NCBI RefSeq assembly: GCF_013694245.2
Contig: NZ_CP059322.2
Span: 1,050,001 to 1,114,000, forward strand
Length of the DNA: 64,000 nucleotides
Origin: Micromonospora ferruginea
Lineage (GTDB): Bacteria; Actinomycetota; Actinomycetes; Mycobacteriales; Micromonosporaceae
Direction: 5' to 3'
The notes below the pieces were generated by a model, which searched no databases, was not told where the DNA came from, and saw nothing but the letters and a program-made list of their open reading frames with translations. The translations under genes were made by a program, and so were the position numbers. Positions within the stretch are counted from its first letter, which is position 1. Each line of letters opens with the position of its first letter. Shown here in pieces: positions 17,303 through 32,600 of the stretch.

Positions 17303-18741
17303 GTGCGCCCCGCCGGTCCGGGGCGGGCGCCGATCACCGAGCCGTGCACGACAGCGACCTCGCGGCCCGTGTCGCCGTCCTGATCGGAGAGGACGACCCG
17401 GACGCCCGGACGGGGCAGCATGCGGGTGCCGAGCAGGCCCGGGTGAGGCTCGATGCGCTGGCCGGGCGCCAGGTCGAGGCGGTACCGCTGGATGATGCCT
17501 CCGACCACGGAGCGGAACGCGTTGCGGGCGAGCATCTTGCCGATGCACGAGCGTTCTCCGGTGCCCCAGGGCTCGAAGGCGCCGGGTGGATAGTCGTCGC
17601 GGCCGACGAAGCGCCCCGGGGCGAACGTGAGAGGGTCGGCGAACGAGCGCTCGGCACGCTGCGTGACCCAGGGCGCGAGCATGAGAGTCGTCCCCGCGGG
17701 CAGGAGGTGGCCGCCGACGTCGGTGGCCCGGATGGTCTGCTTGAACTCCCATGCCGCCGCCGGGTACAGCCGCATGGTCTCGTTGAGCACGGCCTCGAGG
17801 TACGGCAGCGCCTTCACGTCCTCCGGGCGGGGGATACGTCCACCGGTGGCCCCGGACAGCTCGGCGAGCGCCTCGGCCGTGGCTGCCGGGTGCAGCGCCA
17901 GCAGCAGCAGCGCCCAGATCAGCGCCGAGGCGAGCGACGTCAGCCCGGCGAAGTGCAGCTGCAGCATGAACTCGCGCACGAGCCGCGGGTCAGGGGGCAG
18001 CCCGGCGCGCTCCACCTCGGCCAGCAGCGCCTGGGCGAGCGAGTGGCGCGGCGGCACGGCACGCGCCGGGTCGAGCCCGGTCACCAGCTCATCGATCGCC
18101 GAGGTCGCGGTACGCAGCCGGCGGCGTTGGGCCAGGCCCGGGATCTCGATCGGGACGAACGTCGTGGCGAGCCGGCGCACGGTCGACTCCATGAGATCGA
18201 TGTAGAGGTCGACGGCGGCGTCGGCGTCGGGCGCGGTCTCGGACATGTCCGCGCCGAACATGTACACCTTGAAGATGCGCCGCGTCAGCGCGGTGATCTC
18301 GGGCACCAGGTCGACGACCTGTCCGGGTCGCCAGCGCCGCAGCAACCGCTCGGTCTCCTCGACGGCCACGGTGCTGTAGGCGGCGAGTGAGTGCTGGCCG
18401 AGGGCGCGGTGGCAGATCTTGCGGTACGCCGCGTGCTCGGTCCCGGTCGAGTTCAGCGGTCCCCGTCCCTGGACCTCGTCGTGGGAGCGCAGGTTGATGC
18501 CGCCCCCACCGCTGATCTCCACGTGTTCGCCGAGGCCGGCGTAGACGGCGGCGACCTCAGCCGCGCCGAAGGCGGCGACGACCCGGCCGCCGTTGAGCGG
18601 CAGCGCGACGAGGTCGCCGTAGTCGCGGTGGGCCCGCGTCAGGAAGCCCAGCGGGTCGCGTAGGAACGCGAGCTGGCGGCCGACGAGCGGCGGTCCCGAG
18701 GGCCCGGGCAGCCGAGCGGGGTGAGTGGCTGAGGAGGTCAC
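17299..18741 (-). CDS. Cytochrome P450
   Basis: This 480-residue haem monooxygenase has the full P450 signature set: the I-helix oxygen-binding region HFAGLTSLAS, the ExxR motif ETMR in the K helix (LEAVLNETMRLYPAA) and the haem loop FEPWGTGERSCIGKM, where Cys is the thiolate ligand. Its length and the WGTGERSCIG loop are closer to the longer, eukaryote-like bacterial P450s than to the usual 400-residue CYP105/107 type. No ferredoxin or reductase gene is adjacent, so redox partners must come from elsewhere. It probably hydroxylates or otherwise oxidises the NRPS-PKS product or a building block. It is co-transcribed with the glycosyltransferase upstream and the two ABC genes downstream. Confidence 0.92.
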   Translation of the reverse strand: MTSSATHPARLPGPSGPPLVGRQLAFLRDPLGFLTRAHRDYGDLVALPLNGGRVVAAFGAAEVAAVYAGLGEHVEISGGGGINLRSHDEVQGRGPLNSTGTEHAAYRKICHRALGQHSLAAYSTVAVEETERLLRRWRPGQVVDLVPEITALTRRIFKVYMFGADMSETAPDADAAVDLYIDLMESTVRRLATTFVPIEIPGLAQRRRLRTATSAIDELVTGLDPARAVPPRHSLAQALLAEVERAGLPPDPRLVREFMLQLHFAGLTSLASALIWALLLLALHPAATAEALAELSGATGGRIPRPEDVKALPYLEAVLNETMRLYPAAAWEFKQTIRATDVGGHLLPAGTTLMLAPWVTQRAERSFADPLTFAPGRFVGRDDYPPGAFEPWGTGERSCIGKMLARNAFRSVVGGIIQRYRLDLAPGQRIEPHPGLLGTRMLPRPGVRVVLSDQDGDTGREVAVVHGSVIGARPGPAGRT

Positions 18742-18777
18742 GGTCGGTGCTCCCTTCCTGTTTCCTGCTCCGTCAGA

Positions 18778-19821
18778 TCAGTCCGGCTCCGGGATGCCGA
18801 GAGCCGCCCGGGTGCGGTGGGGCGCGATTCTCAAGGCGAGGTTGACGAGGACACCGACGACGCTGAGGGCGCCGAGCGGGCCGAGTACCCTCACCGCCGC
18901 CCGGAACGGCAGCGGGCCGGGCAGGGCCGGACTGATTTCGCGGGCGACCGCCAGGTAACGCCGGGCGTGGTCGCGCTTGCCCTGCCGGACGCATTCAAGC
19001 CCGGCGATCCAGACCAGATACCGCATCGAAAAGCTCTGGACGGCTCCGTGCATCCATCCGCATTCGCGGGCCACCTTGATCATTTTTAGCACCGAGCGGA
19101 AGTAGGCTTCGTTGTCGAAGCGCATACGGTTGGTCACCCGGTCACCGGGGTGGTCGCGATAGATCACGCCGACCATGGGGATGTGCCGGATACGAACGCC
19201 CCGCATCACCATGCGACACACGAGCTCGGTGTCCTCCACGACGGTGAGCGTCTCGTCCCAGCCCCCGTGCTCCAGCAACCTGTCCCGCCGGAACAGCGGC
19301 TGGGAGGTCTCCAGCGCGGGCATCCCGGTCCCGGGGAAGACCAGTTCGTACGTGCGTTCCATAATCCGCTCGACGGTCTGCGTCAGGTCCTCCTCCGGGA
19401 AGGTGGTCGTCTCGGTGAACTCGTAGTCGCGCGGTTCGTGCATGGCCGTGAAAACGATGTCGGCGTCCGGTTCGGTGGCGAACGCCTCGACTGACCGGGC
19501 GACCTTCGTCGGGGTCAGCACATTGTCTGCGTCGAGGAACTGCACATATTCGCCCTGGGCCATCCGCAACCCTACGTTGCGGGCCGCGGAGGGGCCACCA
19601 TTGGGGATGCTGACGATCGCTATCTTGTCGCCGAAAGTCGTTTCCAGAATAGCTCTGCTGTCGTCAACAGAACCGTCGTCGACGACGATGACCTCGATAT
19701 TCGAATACGTTTGTCCAAGCGCACTTCGGACGGCGTGCCGGATGTATTCCGCGCCGTTGTAGCACGGCACCACGACGCTCACCAACGGCGCGTCGGACGC
19801 TGCGGAGCCCTCGGTCGTCAC
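18778..19821 (-). CDS. Family 2 glycosyltransferase
   Basis: The 347-residue protein starts at GTG 19821. The GT-A fold is clear: VSVVVPCYNGAEYIRHAVRSAL, the UDP-binding VIVVDDGSVDDS, NGGPSAARN and the metal-binding DAD in QFLDADNV. A later acidic VVEDTELVCRM fits the catalytic base region. The C-terminus is helical, with one hydrophobic stretch (LGALSVVGVLVNLALRI) that may touch the membrane. It would transfer a sugar from a nucleotide donor to an unknown acceptor. No sugar-nucleotide genes are nearby. It heads the minus-strand operon with P450 and ABC genes and is divergent from the LmbU-type regulator, so product glycosylation is possible, but an envelope role cannot be excluded. Confidence 0.85.
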   Translation of the reverse strand: MTTEGSAASDAPLVSVVVPCYNGAEYIRHAVRSALGQTYSNIEVIVVDDGSVDDSRAILETTFGDKIAIVSIPNGGPSAARNVGLRMAQGEYVQFLDADNVLTPTKVARSVEAFATEPDADIVFTAMHEPRDYEFTETTTFPEEDLTQTVERIMERTYELVFPGTGMPALETSQPLFRRDRLLEHGGWDETLTVVEDTELVCRMVMRGVRIRHIPMVGVIYRDHPGDRVTNRMRFDNEAYFRSVLKMIKVARECGWMHGAVQSFSMRYLVWIAGLECVRQGKRDHARRYLAVAREISPALPGPLPFRAAVRVLGPLGALSVVGVLVNLALRIAPHRTRAALGIPEPD

Positions 19822-20176
19822 CTGTCACCCCTGCCCACGGGACCGGTCGGCCCCGGTCTGGGCCACCCAGAGCATGCTCGCCAGCGCCGCGACGTCTGTC
19901 GAGTCCTCCTCATCGCGAAGTAGTCGTGCGGCAGTCACCGGGATTACAGGGGTTGCGCGCGCCGCGCCGCCGTGCAATGCCGTTGCGGAGTGTCACCGTG
20001 TCGTGCCTGTCTATCTGGTGAGACGATTTGGTTGACGCGAACTGCGCGTCCCCGTAGCCTCCACATCGATAGCAGCCCATGCATAGAGGGGTGCTATTCG
20101 GCCGCCTCTTAGTCGCGAAGACAGTGTTTTTCCATGACGTATGACTTCGTGGTCAACAATTGAACGGGGGCTCTTT
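19822..20176. promoter_or_regulatory. Divergent promoter region, GT2 operon and LmbU gene
   Basis: These 355 bases hold no gene. The right half is more AT-rich than the surroundings (acagtgtttttccatgacgtatgacttcg, shown in part), as expected for promoters. No copy of the CGCCGGCG-centred palindrome found elsewhere in the cluster is present here, so the regulator gene itself and the GT2-P450-ABC operon may be under different control. Confidence 0.45.
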
Positions 20177-20872
20177 ATGTCAGGTCCCGAGACCCAGCAA
20201 CACCGAGATTTGGAACCGTGCACCGCGCCCCGCGACCGGGGCGTCGCCCTAGGTGACCTCACCCCGGCGCCGTCTCCCACGGCGCGACAGGTCATGATCA
20301 CGCCAGTTGGTCTGCGCATCCCCGGCGACCTCTCCTTCGACGGCTGGGAGCGTGCCGGCCGACAGCTGTCGAGGATCATCGACTCCACCGCGTGGTGCCT
20401 GGGTGACTGGCTCGTGTACGGCAAGCACAAGTACGCGGACCGGTACCTGCAGGCGATCCAAATGGCCGACCTGGACTACCAGACACTGCGCAACTACGCC
20501 TGGGTCGCCCGCCGCTTCGAGCTCGGTCGACGGCGCGACGGGCTCAGCTTCCAGCACCACGCGGAGGTCGCGTCGCTCGTGCCGGCCGAGCAGGACCACT
20601 GGCTCGACGAGGCCGAACGGCACGGCTGGTCGCGCAACCAGTTGCGCCGGAACGTGCGCGCCGGCCGTCGCGGCCTCGCGCCCACCGCCGCGACCAACGC
20701 TGCCGTGCTGCCGCGGGTCAGCGTGCCGAGCGACCGCTTCGAGCGCTGGCAGGCCGCCGCCGACCGCAGCTCCACCGATTTCGGCGAGTGGATCGTCGCT
20801 GCGCTCGACCGGGCCGCCGCGCAGGCGTTGCGCGCCGAGGCGGCTGCCTCACCGCACAGCTCCGCGGCGTAG
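20177..20872 (+). CDS. LmbU-family cluster-situated regulator
   Basis: The ATG at 20177 follows GGGGG with a 6-base gap and gives 231 residues. The conserved core of the LmbU family is plain: TPVGLRIPGDLSFDGWERAG, then RIIDSTAWCLGDWLVYGKHKY, DYQTLRNYAWVARRFE and RRDGLSFQHHAEVASL. Members (LmbU of lincomycin, NovE-like proteins) are DNA-binding activators located inside antibiotic clusters, and as I recall they recognise a CGCCGGCG palindrome. Three such palindromes lie upstream of the core biosynthetic units here (20881, 36589, 59341). The C-terminal roughly 60 residues (VSVPSDRFERWQAAADRSSTDFGEWIVAALDRAA) resemble a small dimerisation segment. This is the best candidate for pathway activator. 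Confidence 0.9.
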   Translation: MSGPETQQHRDLEPCTAPRDRGVALGDLTPAPSPTARQVMITPVGLRIPGDLSFDGWERAGRQLSRIIDSTAWCLGDWLVYGKHKYADRYLQAIQMADLDYQTLRNYAWVARRFELGRRRDGLSFQHHAEVASLVPAEQDHWLDEAERHGWSRNQLRRNVRAGRRGLAPTAATNAAVLPRVSVPSDRFERWQAAADRSSTDFGEWIVAALDRAAAQALRAEAAASPHSSAA

Positions 20873-20877
20873 AGCGG

Positions 20878-20901
20878 GCATGTCCCGCCGGCGGGACATG
20901 C
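20878..20901. promoter_or_regulatory. Operator palindrome a (LmbU-type), upstream of NRPS
   Basis: The 18-bp core TGTCCCGCCGGCGGGACA (20881-20898) is a perfect palindrome, and symmetry extends to 24 bp at this copy. It lies about 100 bases before the NRPS start at 21000, just after the LmbU gene. Its centre CGCCGGCG is the sequence I recall as the LmbU recognition core. The same 18-mer recurs at 36589. Confidence 0.75.
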
Positions 20902-20999
20902 GCAGGAGCACACCGGGTGCCCCTCGGCTCCGGTATGGCCCAGTCCGAGGCTCGGTCGGAGCCCGAACTCGGTCCACAGTCGAGCCACGGAGGTGAGCG

Positions 21000-25559
<4,560 letters not shown>

Positions 25560-25563
25560 CGCG

Positions 25564-25947
25564 ATGGCCACCATCCACGATGTCGTCGTCGAAAGCCGCC
25601 ACCCCGCGTCGCTGGCCCGGTTCTGGGCCGCGGCGTTGGACGGGTACGCCGTCGCGCCCTACGACGAGGAGGAACTCGCCCGTCTGGCCGGTGAGGGCAT
25701 CTTCGACCCCGAGGACGACCCGACGGTCCTCGTCGAGGCCGCGCCCGGTGTGCGACCGCGGTTCTTCTTCGTGCTCGAGCCCGAGCCGAAGATCACCAAG
25801 AACCGCGTCCACCTCGATCTGCGTGCCGAGGACCGCCCGGACGAGGTCGCCCGGCTCGTCGCCCTCGGCGCCTCCGTGCTCAGCGAGCACGACGACTGGA
25901 CCGTGCTCGCGGATCCGGAGGGCAACGAGTTGTGCGTGCGGGACTGA
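25564..25947 (+). CDS. VOC (glyoxalase-fold) protein
   Basis: The 127-residue protein has the beta-alpha-beta-beta-beta pattern of vicinal oxygen chelate proteins: an opening [20 protein letters not shown], the middle [10 protein letters not shown] and the closing [16 protein letters not shown], with His and Glu in metal-ligand-like positions. Four bases separate it from the NRPS stop, so it is co-translated in the same operon. VOC proteins include bleomycin-type drug-binding proteins, glyoxalases and lyases. In this position self-protection or a small modification step are both possible. Neither can be decided from sequence. Confidence 0.78.
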   Translation: MATIHDVVVESRHPASLARFWAAALDGYAVAPYDEEELARLAGEGIFDPEDDPTVLVEAAPGVRPRFFFVLEPEPKITKNRVHLDLRAEDRPDEVARLVALGASVLSEHDDWTVLADPEGNELCVRD

Positions 25948-25993
25948 CCGGCCCGGCCGGCCCGCCGAATCGGCCACGGAGGGAGATCCGTTC

Positions 25994-26572
25994 ATGACCA
26001 GCGCCATCGACCACGACGCGTACCAGGTGGTGCGCAACGACGAGGAGCAGTACTCGGTCTGGCCTGCCCGGTTGGAACCGCCGCAGGGCTGGTATCACAC
26101 CGGCTTCGTCGGCGCGCGCGAGGACTGCCTGGCCCACATCGACCAGGCGTGGACCGACATGCGGCCGTTGAGCCTGCGCCGCGCCCTCGCCGAACGAGCC
26201 GCCGAGGGGTCTGCGGCGGCGCCGGCCCCCGCACCTGTCGTCGCCGGTGACGACGGGCCCGACCTCGTGACCCGGCTCTGCGCCGGCGACCATCCGGTCG
26301 AGCTGGTGCTGCGTCCGTCCCCCTCGCCCGAGCGGCTGCGGGAGGCTCTCGTCGCCGGCTACGTGCACCTCCGATTCCCGCAGACCGACGGCGGCGCCGA
26401 GCTCGGGGTGAGCCTCACCGGCGGCCTCGACGGCCCTCGCGCCGACCTGGACGCGGGCGCCGACAGCCTCACTCTCGACGGCGAGCTGACGTTGGACTTC
26501 GTCGACGTGAGCTGCGCGGCCACCGTCGACGTCGCCACGCTGACCGGACGCGCCCGACTGCGGCGGCGCTGA
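25994..26572 (+). CDS. MbtH-like NRPS partner with long C-terminal extension
   Basis: The ATG at 25994 follows GGAGGGAG. Residues 1-65 are an MbtH domain: [49 protein letters not shown], with the three conserved Trp in place. MbtH proteins bind adenylation domains and help them fold or act. Typical members have 60-75 residues, but this one has 192. The extra roughly 120 residues start after an Ala/Pro linker ([11 protein letters not shown]) and look like a small alpha/beta domain ([52 protein letters not shown]). I do not recognise that domain. The gene ends the NRPS-VOC-MbtH operon and is probably the MbtH for all five A domains, since no other copy is seen. Confidence 0.88.
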   Translation: MTSAIDHDAYQVVRNDEEQYSVWPARLEPPQGWYHTGFVGAREDCLAHIDQAWTDMRPLSLRRALAERAAEGSAAAPAPAPVVAGDDGPDLVTRLCAGDHPVELVLRPSPSPERLREALVAGYVHLRFPQTDGGAELGVSLTGGLDGPRADLDAGADSLTLDGELTLDFVDVSCAATVDVATLTGRARLRRR

Positions 26573-26584
26573 GCCACGACCGGC

Positions 26585-26615
26585 GGGGCCCGGCCACATC
26601 GCGTGGCCGGGCCCC
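26585..26615. terminator. Bidirectional terminator between convergent NRPS operons
   Basis: GGGGCCCGGCCAC and GTGGCCGGGCCCC form a perfect 13-bp stem with a 5-base loop. It sits in the 57-base gap between the MbtH stop and the stop of the convergent FAAL-NRPS gene, so it can end both transcripts. This is the strongest hairpin noticed in the window. Confidence 0.85.
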
Positions 26616-26629
26616 GTTCACGTCGCGGC

Positions 26630-29600
26630 TCACCCGGCTCGCAGCCCCTCGTCGATCCGCCGGGCGAAGGCCGCGAGCCGGTCGTCCTCGAAGATCTGCC
26701 GCAGCGGCACCGCCACCCCGAAGCGGTCGTTGAGCCGCGTGGTCATCCGGGCGGCGAGCAGGGAGTCGCCGCCGAGCTCGAAGAACCGGTCGTCGCGGGT
26801 CACCCGGGACGCGCCGGTCATGCCCTGCCAGAGCAGCGCGACCTCGGTCTCCGTCTGCCCCCGTGGCGCGTCGCCGGGGGCCGCCGTGCCCTCCGCCCCG
26901 GAGATCGGCAGCGCTGCCAGGGCCGCCCGGTCGAGCTTGCCCGACGGCGTCCGTGGCATGACGTCGAGGAACACGAACGCGGCGGGCACCATGTAGTCGG
27001 GCAGCCGGCGACGCAGTTCGGCCCGCACGCCGGCGGTGTCGAGCACCCCGTGCTCGCCGTCCGGACGCACGAAAGCCACGAGTCGGCGGGTGGACGCGCC
27101 GGGGACACCGTCGACGAGCGCCACCGTCTCGGCGACCCCGGGCACCGCGGCGATCGCCGCCTCGACCTCTCCCAGCTCGACACGGTGCCCGCGGATCTTC
27201 ACCTGATGGTCGAGGCGGCCGGCCACCTCCAGTCCGGCCGCGGTCCACCGGCCGTGGTCACCGGTGCGGTACTGCCGATGCCCGGGCGGGCCGGCCGGAT
27301 CGGGCACGAAGACGTCCGCGGTGAGTCCGGGGCGGCCGAGATACCCGCGGGACACGCCCGCACCCGCCGACACGATCTCACCGGGCACGCCGGGCGGCAC
27401 GGGCAGCAGCGCCGCGTTGGCCACGACGACGCGCGAGCCCGGAAGGGGCCGCCCGGTGGTGATCAGGACGTCGTCGGGGTGCAGCTCCACCCACGTCGAG
27501 CAGAAGCTGTCCTCGGTGGTGCCGTAGAGGTTCACCACCCGTCGGGGTCCGCGTTCCCACACGCGCCGGGCCAGTCGCGGCGACAGCGCCTCCCCGCCGA
27601 GCCCGACGGTGTGCACGGTCGCGGGCCAGCCGTCGATGTCCAGCAGCGCCGACATGCCCGAGGGCACCGTCGTGACCATGGTGACCCGGTCGCGGTCCGG
27701 CAGCGCCGGCAGGTCGAGCACCGACTCGGCCAGCACCACCGTGCCCCCCGCCGTCAGCGGCGTGAACAGCTCGAACAGCGAGAGGTCGAACACGATCGAG
27801 GTGGCGGCGAGCAGCCCGGCCAGCTCGTGCCGGTCGAAGGTGGCGATGCCCCAGCCGATCCGGGCCAGGGCGCCCTCGTGGGTCACGCCGACGCCCTTCG
27901 GACGCCCGGTCGAGCCGGAGGTGTACAGCACATAGGCGAGCTGGCGGGGGTCGACCAGCGGGGCCGGATCCGCCGTGCTGGTGGCGCTCTCGGGGGTGGC
28001 GACGAGTTCGTCGACGCTCACCACCGGCACGCCGTACCCGTCGAGCCAGCTCGCGGTCTCCGCGTCGGCCAGTACCAGCCGCGCCCGGGCGTCGTGGAGC
28101 ATCGCGGCGCGCCGCTCCGGCGGGTCGTTGTCCCGCACCGGCAGGTACGCGGCGCCGGCTGCGAGCACGCCGAGCATCGCCACCGGCAGGTCCACCGTGC
28201 GCGAGTGACAGATCGCGACCAGGTCCTCGGTGCCGATGCCGCGCGCCCGCAGCCCGGCGGCGAGCTGCGCGACCCGGCGGCGCAGCGCGCGGTACGTCAG
28301 GGACACGCCCGCCGCCGCGACCGCGATCCGGTCCGGCACCCGAGCCGCGGCGGTGAGGACGGCCTCGTGCAGCCAACCGGTGCCGAGGTCCGGGAGCGGC
28401 CCGCCGTCTCCCCAGTCGTCGACCAGCGCCAGGTCGGCGGCGTCCGCGAGCGGCAGGTGCGAGAGTGGCTGGTCAGGCGCGTCGACGGCGGCGGCGGCCA
28501 GCCGGCCGGCGCGTTCCGTGAAGCGCTGGACGGTGGCCGCGTCGAACATCTCCGCGTCGAACTCGACGGCCAACCGGACGGCACCCCCGGGCAGCGTCTC
28601 GGTGAGCACGCTGAGGTCGAATTTCGCCGTGCCGGTGGACAGCGGAACCGTCCGGGCCGTCACCCCGTCGAGGTCGACGGACACGTCGGCTGGCTGATCG
28701 CCCAGCATCACCTGAAACAATGGGGTGGTCGCCGCGCTCCCGGCCGCGGCGGCACGGACCACGTCGGCGAACGGTGCGTCGCCGTGGGCCAGCGCGCCGA
28801 CGAGCTCACGGCGCATCCTCGTCACCAGCTCACGCATCGACGGCGCGCCGGTCAGGTCGGCGCGCAGCACGACGGTGTTGGCGAGGCAGCCGAACACGTC
28901 GGCGGTGCCGGCGCCGCTGCGCCCGGCGACGGCCATGCCGATGCCGAATCGGTCCTGCCCGGCGTGTCCGCCGAGGGCGGCGGCGAGGAGGGCGGCGAGG
29001 GCGGTGAACGGCGTGGCGTCGACGGTCCGCGCGAGCGCGGTGAGGCCGGCGGTGACGTCGGCGGGCAGCTCGTGGTGGACCTGCCCGGCCGGCCGTCGCG
29101 CGTCGCCCGCCGGCCGCCGGTGGGCGGGCAGGCGCAGGGCGGGCAGGCCGTCGAGGCGCTCGCGCCACCAGTCCAGCTCGGCCCGGCCGGTGTCGGCCCA
29201 CCGCCGACGCTGCGCCGCCGCGACGTGTGCGACGGAGCCGGCGGCGGGCAGCGGAGCGTCCGTGCGGTAGGCCCGGGTCAGATCCCCGGCGAGCAGCTCC
29301 AGCGACCAGCCGTCGCAGATCGCGTGGTGGGCGACGAAGACGAGACGGTGGCGCTCCGGCGCGACCCGCAGCAGGCGGATTCGCCACGGCGGCGCGGCGG
29401 TGAGGTCGAAGGGCTCCCGGGCGAGCCGGGCCACGAGCGCGTCGGCGTCGTCGGCGGGCACGTCGTGCGCGGGCAGTGCGACCCACGGCACGCCGTCGGC
29501 GGGAAGAACGCGCTGCGCGGCGCCGTCGAGCGCGAGGTGCGCGCGCAGCCCGGCATGGCGGTCGACGACGGACCGCAGCGCGCGCTCCAGCCGGGCACCG

Positions 29601-32600
29601 TCGAGCGGACCGTCGAAGCGGACCTCGGCGGCGACGTGGTAGGCCGCGCTGTCCGGGTCGAGCGCGTGCAGCAGCCACATGCGTTCCTGCGTGAATGTCA
29701 GCGGGTGCGACTCCACCGTCTCGACGGGCTCCGTCAAGACGGGCGTCGTCGCGACGAGTGCCTTCTCGACGAGCGCGGCCACCCCGGCGACGGTCGGCGC
29801 GTCGAACAGGCGGTCGAGGGTGATGCGGGCACCGGTGCGCTCCTCCAGCCGCGCCACGAGCCGCATGGCGAGCAGCGAGTGCCCGCCCGCACCGACGAAG
29901 TCGGTGTCCGGGGTGGGCCGGTCCGTGCCGAGCACCTCCGCCCACACGCCGGCGACGAGGCGCTCGGTGGGGCTGGCCGGCCGCTCCGCGCCGGGCTCGG
30001 CCGCCGGCACGGGCACGGCGGCCAGGGCCGCCCGGTCGAGTTTGCCGTGCCGGTTGCGCGGCAGCCGGTCGAGGCGGATCCAGCGGGCCGGCACCATCGT
30101 CGCGGGCAGCCGCGCGGCGGCGTGCTCGCGCAGCTCGGCATCGGTCGCCGCGCCGGTGACGTAGGCGACGAGCAGGGCGTCGGACGCGGTCGGTCGATGC
30201 ACGCCGACCGCCGCCTCCGCGACGCCCGGGTACGCGCCGACGACGACTTCGACCTCGTCGAGTTCGATGCGAACGCCGCGCACCTTGACCTGCCGGTCCG
30301 TGCGGCCGAGGTACAGCAGCGTGCCGTCGGGTCGGCGGCGGGCGAGGTCGCCGCTGCGGTACTCGCGCCGGCCCCCGCCCGCGGGATCGGGAACGAACAG
30401 CTCGGCAGTGCCGGCGGGGCGGCCGAGGTAGCCGCGGGCCAGGTGGGGGCCGCCGAGGTGCAGCTCGCCGACGACCCCGTCGCCGGCCGGCCGGCCGGAG
30501 GGGGTACGCACCACCGCCGTGACCGCCGGCAGCCCGGTGCCGATGTCGACGAGTCGACTGCCGGACGGGTCGACCTCACCGCCGGTGGCGTACGTCGTCG
30601 CCTCGGTCGGGCCGTAGAGGTTGACGACGCGCCGCACGCCCTGCCGGTGCAGTTCGGCGGCGAGTCGGGCCGGCAGCGGCTCTCCGGCGAGGTTCACGGT
30701 GCCGGCTCCTGCCGGCAACCCGTCCAGCAGCAGGTGCGCGGCGATGGAAGGCACGGTGTTGAGCAGGGTCAGGTGCTCGCGGCCCGGCAGCCGGGGCAGG
30801 TCCAGCGCGTGGCCGGCGACGACGACGGTCCCGCCGGCGGCGAGCGGGACGAGCAGTTCGAAGACGGACAGGTCGAAGCTCAGCGGCGTGCCGGCGAGCA
30901 CCCCCCGCCACTCGTCGGCGCGGTACGCCTCGACACCCCACGCGGCGAACGCGGCGAGCCCGCGGTGGGTGAGCGCGACGCTCTTCGGCCGGCCCGTGGA
31001 GCCGGAGGTGAACAGCACGTAGGCGAGCTGGTCGGGATGCACGACGGCGGGCGGCAGCGGCGGTGGGAGCCCGGCGGCGCCGTCCCCGCTGTCGTGCGGG
31101 TCGTCGAGCAGCAGACGACGCGGCCCGGTCGGCACGCGGTCGACCAGTGCCGACTCGGTCACGACGACGGTCGGCCGGGCCTCGTCGAGCACCGCGGCGA
31201 GCCGGGCCGGCGGCAGGGTGAGGTCGAGCGGGCAGTACGCGCCGCCGGCCCGCAGGATGCCCAGCAGCGCCAGCGGCAGCCGTTCGGTGCGCGACACCGC
31301 GACGCCCACGACGACCTCCGGCCCGACGCCGAGGCGGCGCAGTCGGCGGGCCACCTCGGTGCTGTGGCGCTCCAGTGCCGCGTAGGTGAGCGAGCGGGCG
31401 CCGTGGCGGACGGCGACGGCGTCGCGCCGCCGTACCCGGTCGATCCTGGCGAGTAGGTCGGGGCCGGCCGGGACCGCCGCTGCGGCGGGCGCCGTCACGG
31501 TGTCGTCGGCCAGCAGCGCGTCGAGTGGGACGGCGGGGTCGGCGACGACCCGGCGGACCGCGTCGGCGCAGCGGGCGCCGATGGCGGTGGCGGTTTCCGG
31601 GTCGAACAGGTCGGCGGCGTAGCGCACCTGGATGGCGGTGCCGGCGTCGGTGTGCGCCACCTCGACGCAGAGCGGCACCTGGGCGTCGGTCGGCAGGACC
31701 GGCTCGGCGGTGAGCACGAGCCCGCCGAGGTCGAGCCGCTCGCCGGCGGCGCCGAGGGCCAGTGCCGCGGTGCCGGAGGGGGCGAACGGCGGCGGCGTGT
31801 GATGGACGAACATGACGTCGAACAGCGGGTTGCGCCCGTCGGGCCGGGACGCGCCGGCGGCGACGACGATCTGCGCGAACGGCAGCTCGTGATGGTCCAG
31901 TGCCCCGGTGATCGCGGCGTGTGCCCGGGCGGTGAGGTCGGCGGCGGTGACCGCCCCGGTGGTCTCGACGCGGATCGGCAGGGTGTTGGCGAGGAACCCG
32001 ACGGTGTTCCGCACCGCCGGGTCGGTGCGTGCGGCCACCGGCACGCCGACCGTCACCGCGCCGGCCCCGCAGTAACCGCCGAGGACCGCGGTGACGGCGG
32101 TGAACAGCACCGTGAACGGCGTGGTGCCGAGGGCGGCGGCGGCCCTGGCGACGTCGTCGCGGGTCACCCCGGGCAGGAGGCCGCGCACCGCCCCGGCGGG
32201 CCCGCCGGGCGCGCCGCCGCCGGTCCGGTCGACCGGCAACGCCGCGTCCTCGTGCTCCCGCAGGGTGCGGGCCCACCAGTCACGTAGCGCCGCCCGGTCG
32301 GCGCCGCGGGCCGTCGTGGCCCCTGGCGGGGGACCGGAGGGCGGCAGCTCCGGCGTCCGGCCCGCGGCGAAGGCGCGGTACGCGGCGGCGAACTCGCCGA
32401 CCAGGATCGATGCCGACCACAGGTCCACTGCGGTGTGGTGCGCGGCGAGTGCCAGGAACCGGTCGACGCCGGCGTCGACGACGGTGGCGCGCAGCCGCGC
32501 CTCGCCGGGCCCGAACGGCGCGCGCGCGGCGGCCTGTACGAGCGCGGCGACCTCGGCCCGGTCGCGTCCGCGCGCGTCGACGGTGTGCAACGGCAGCTCG

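Noticed and set aside
26603..31456. Very long plus-strand open frame opposite the FAAL-NRPS gene
   Set aside because: It is the antisense of a clear NRPS with all core motifs. Its translation is Arg/Gly/Pro-rich with no domain, the usual GC-frame shadow.
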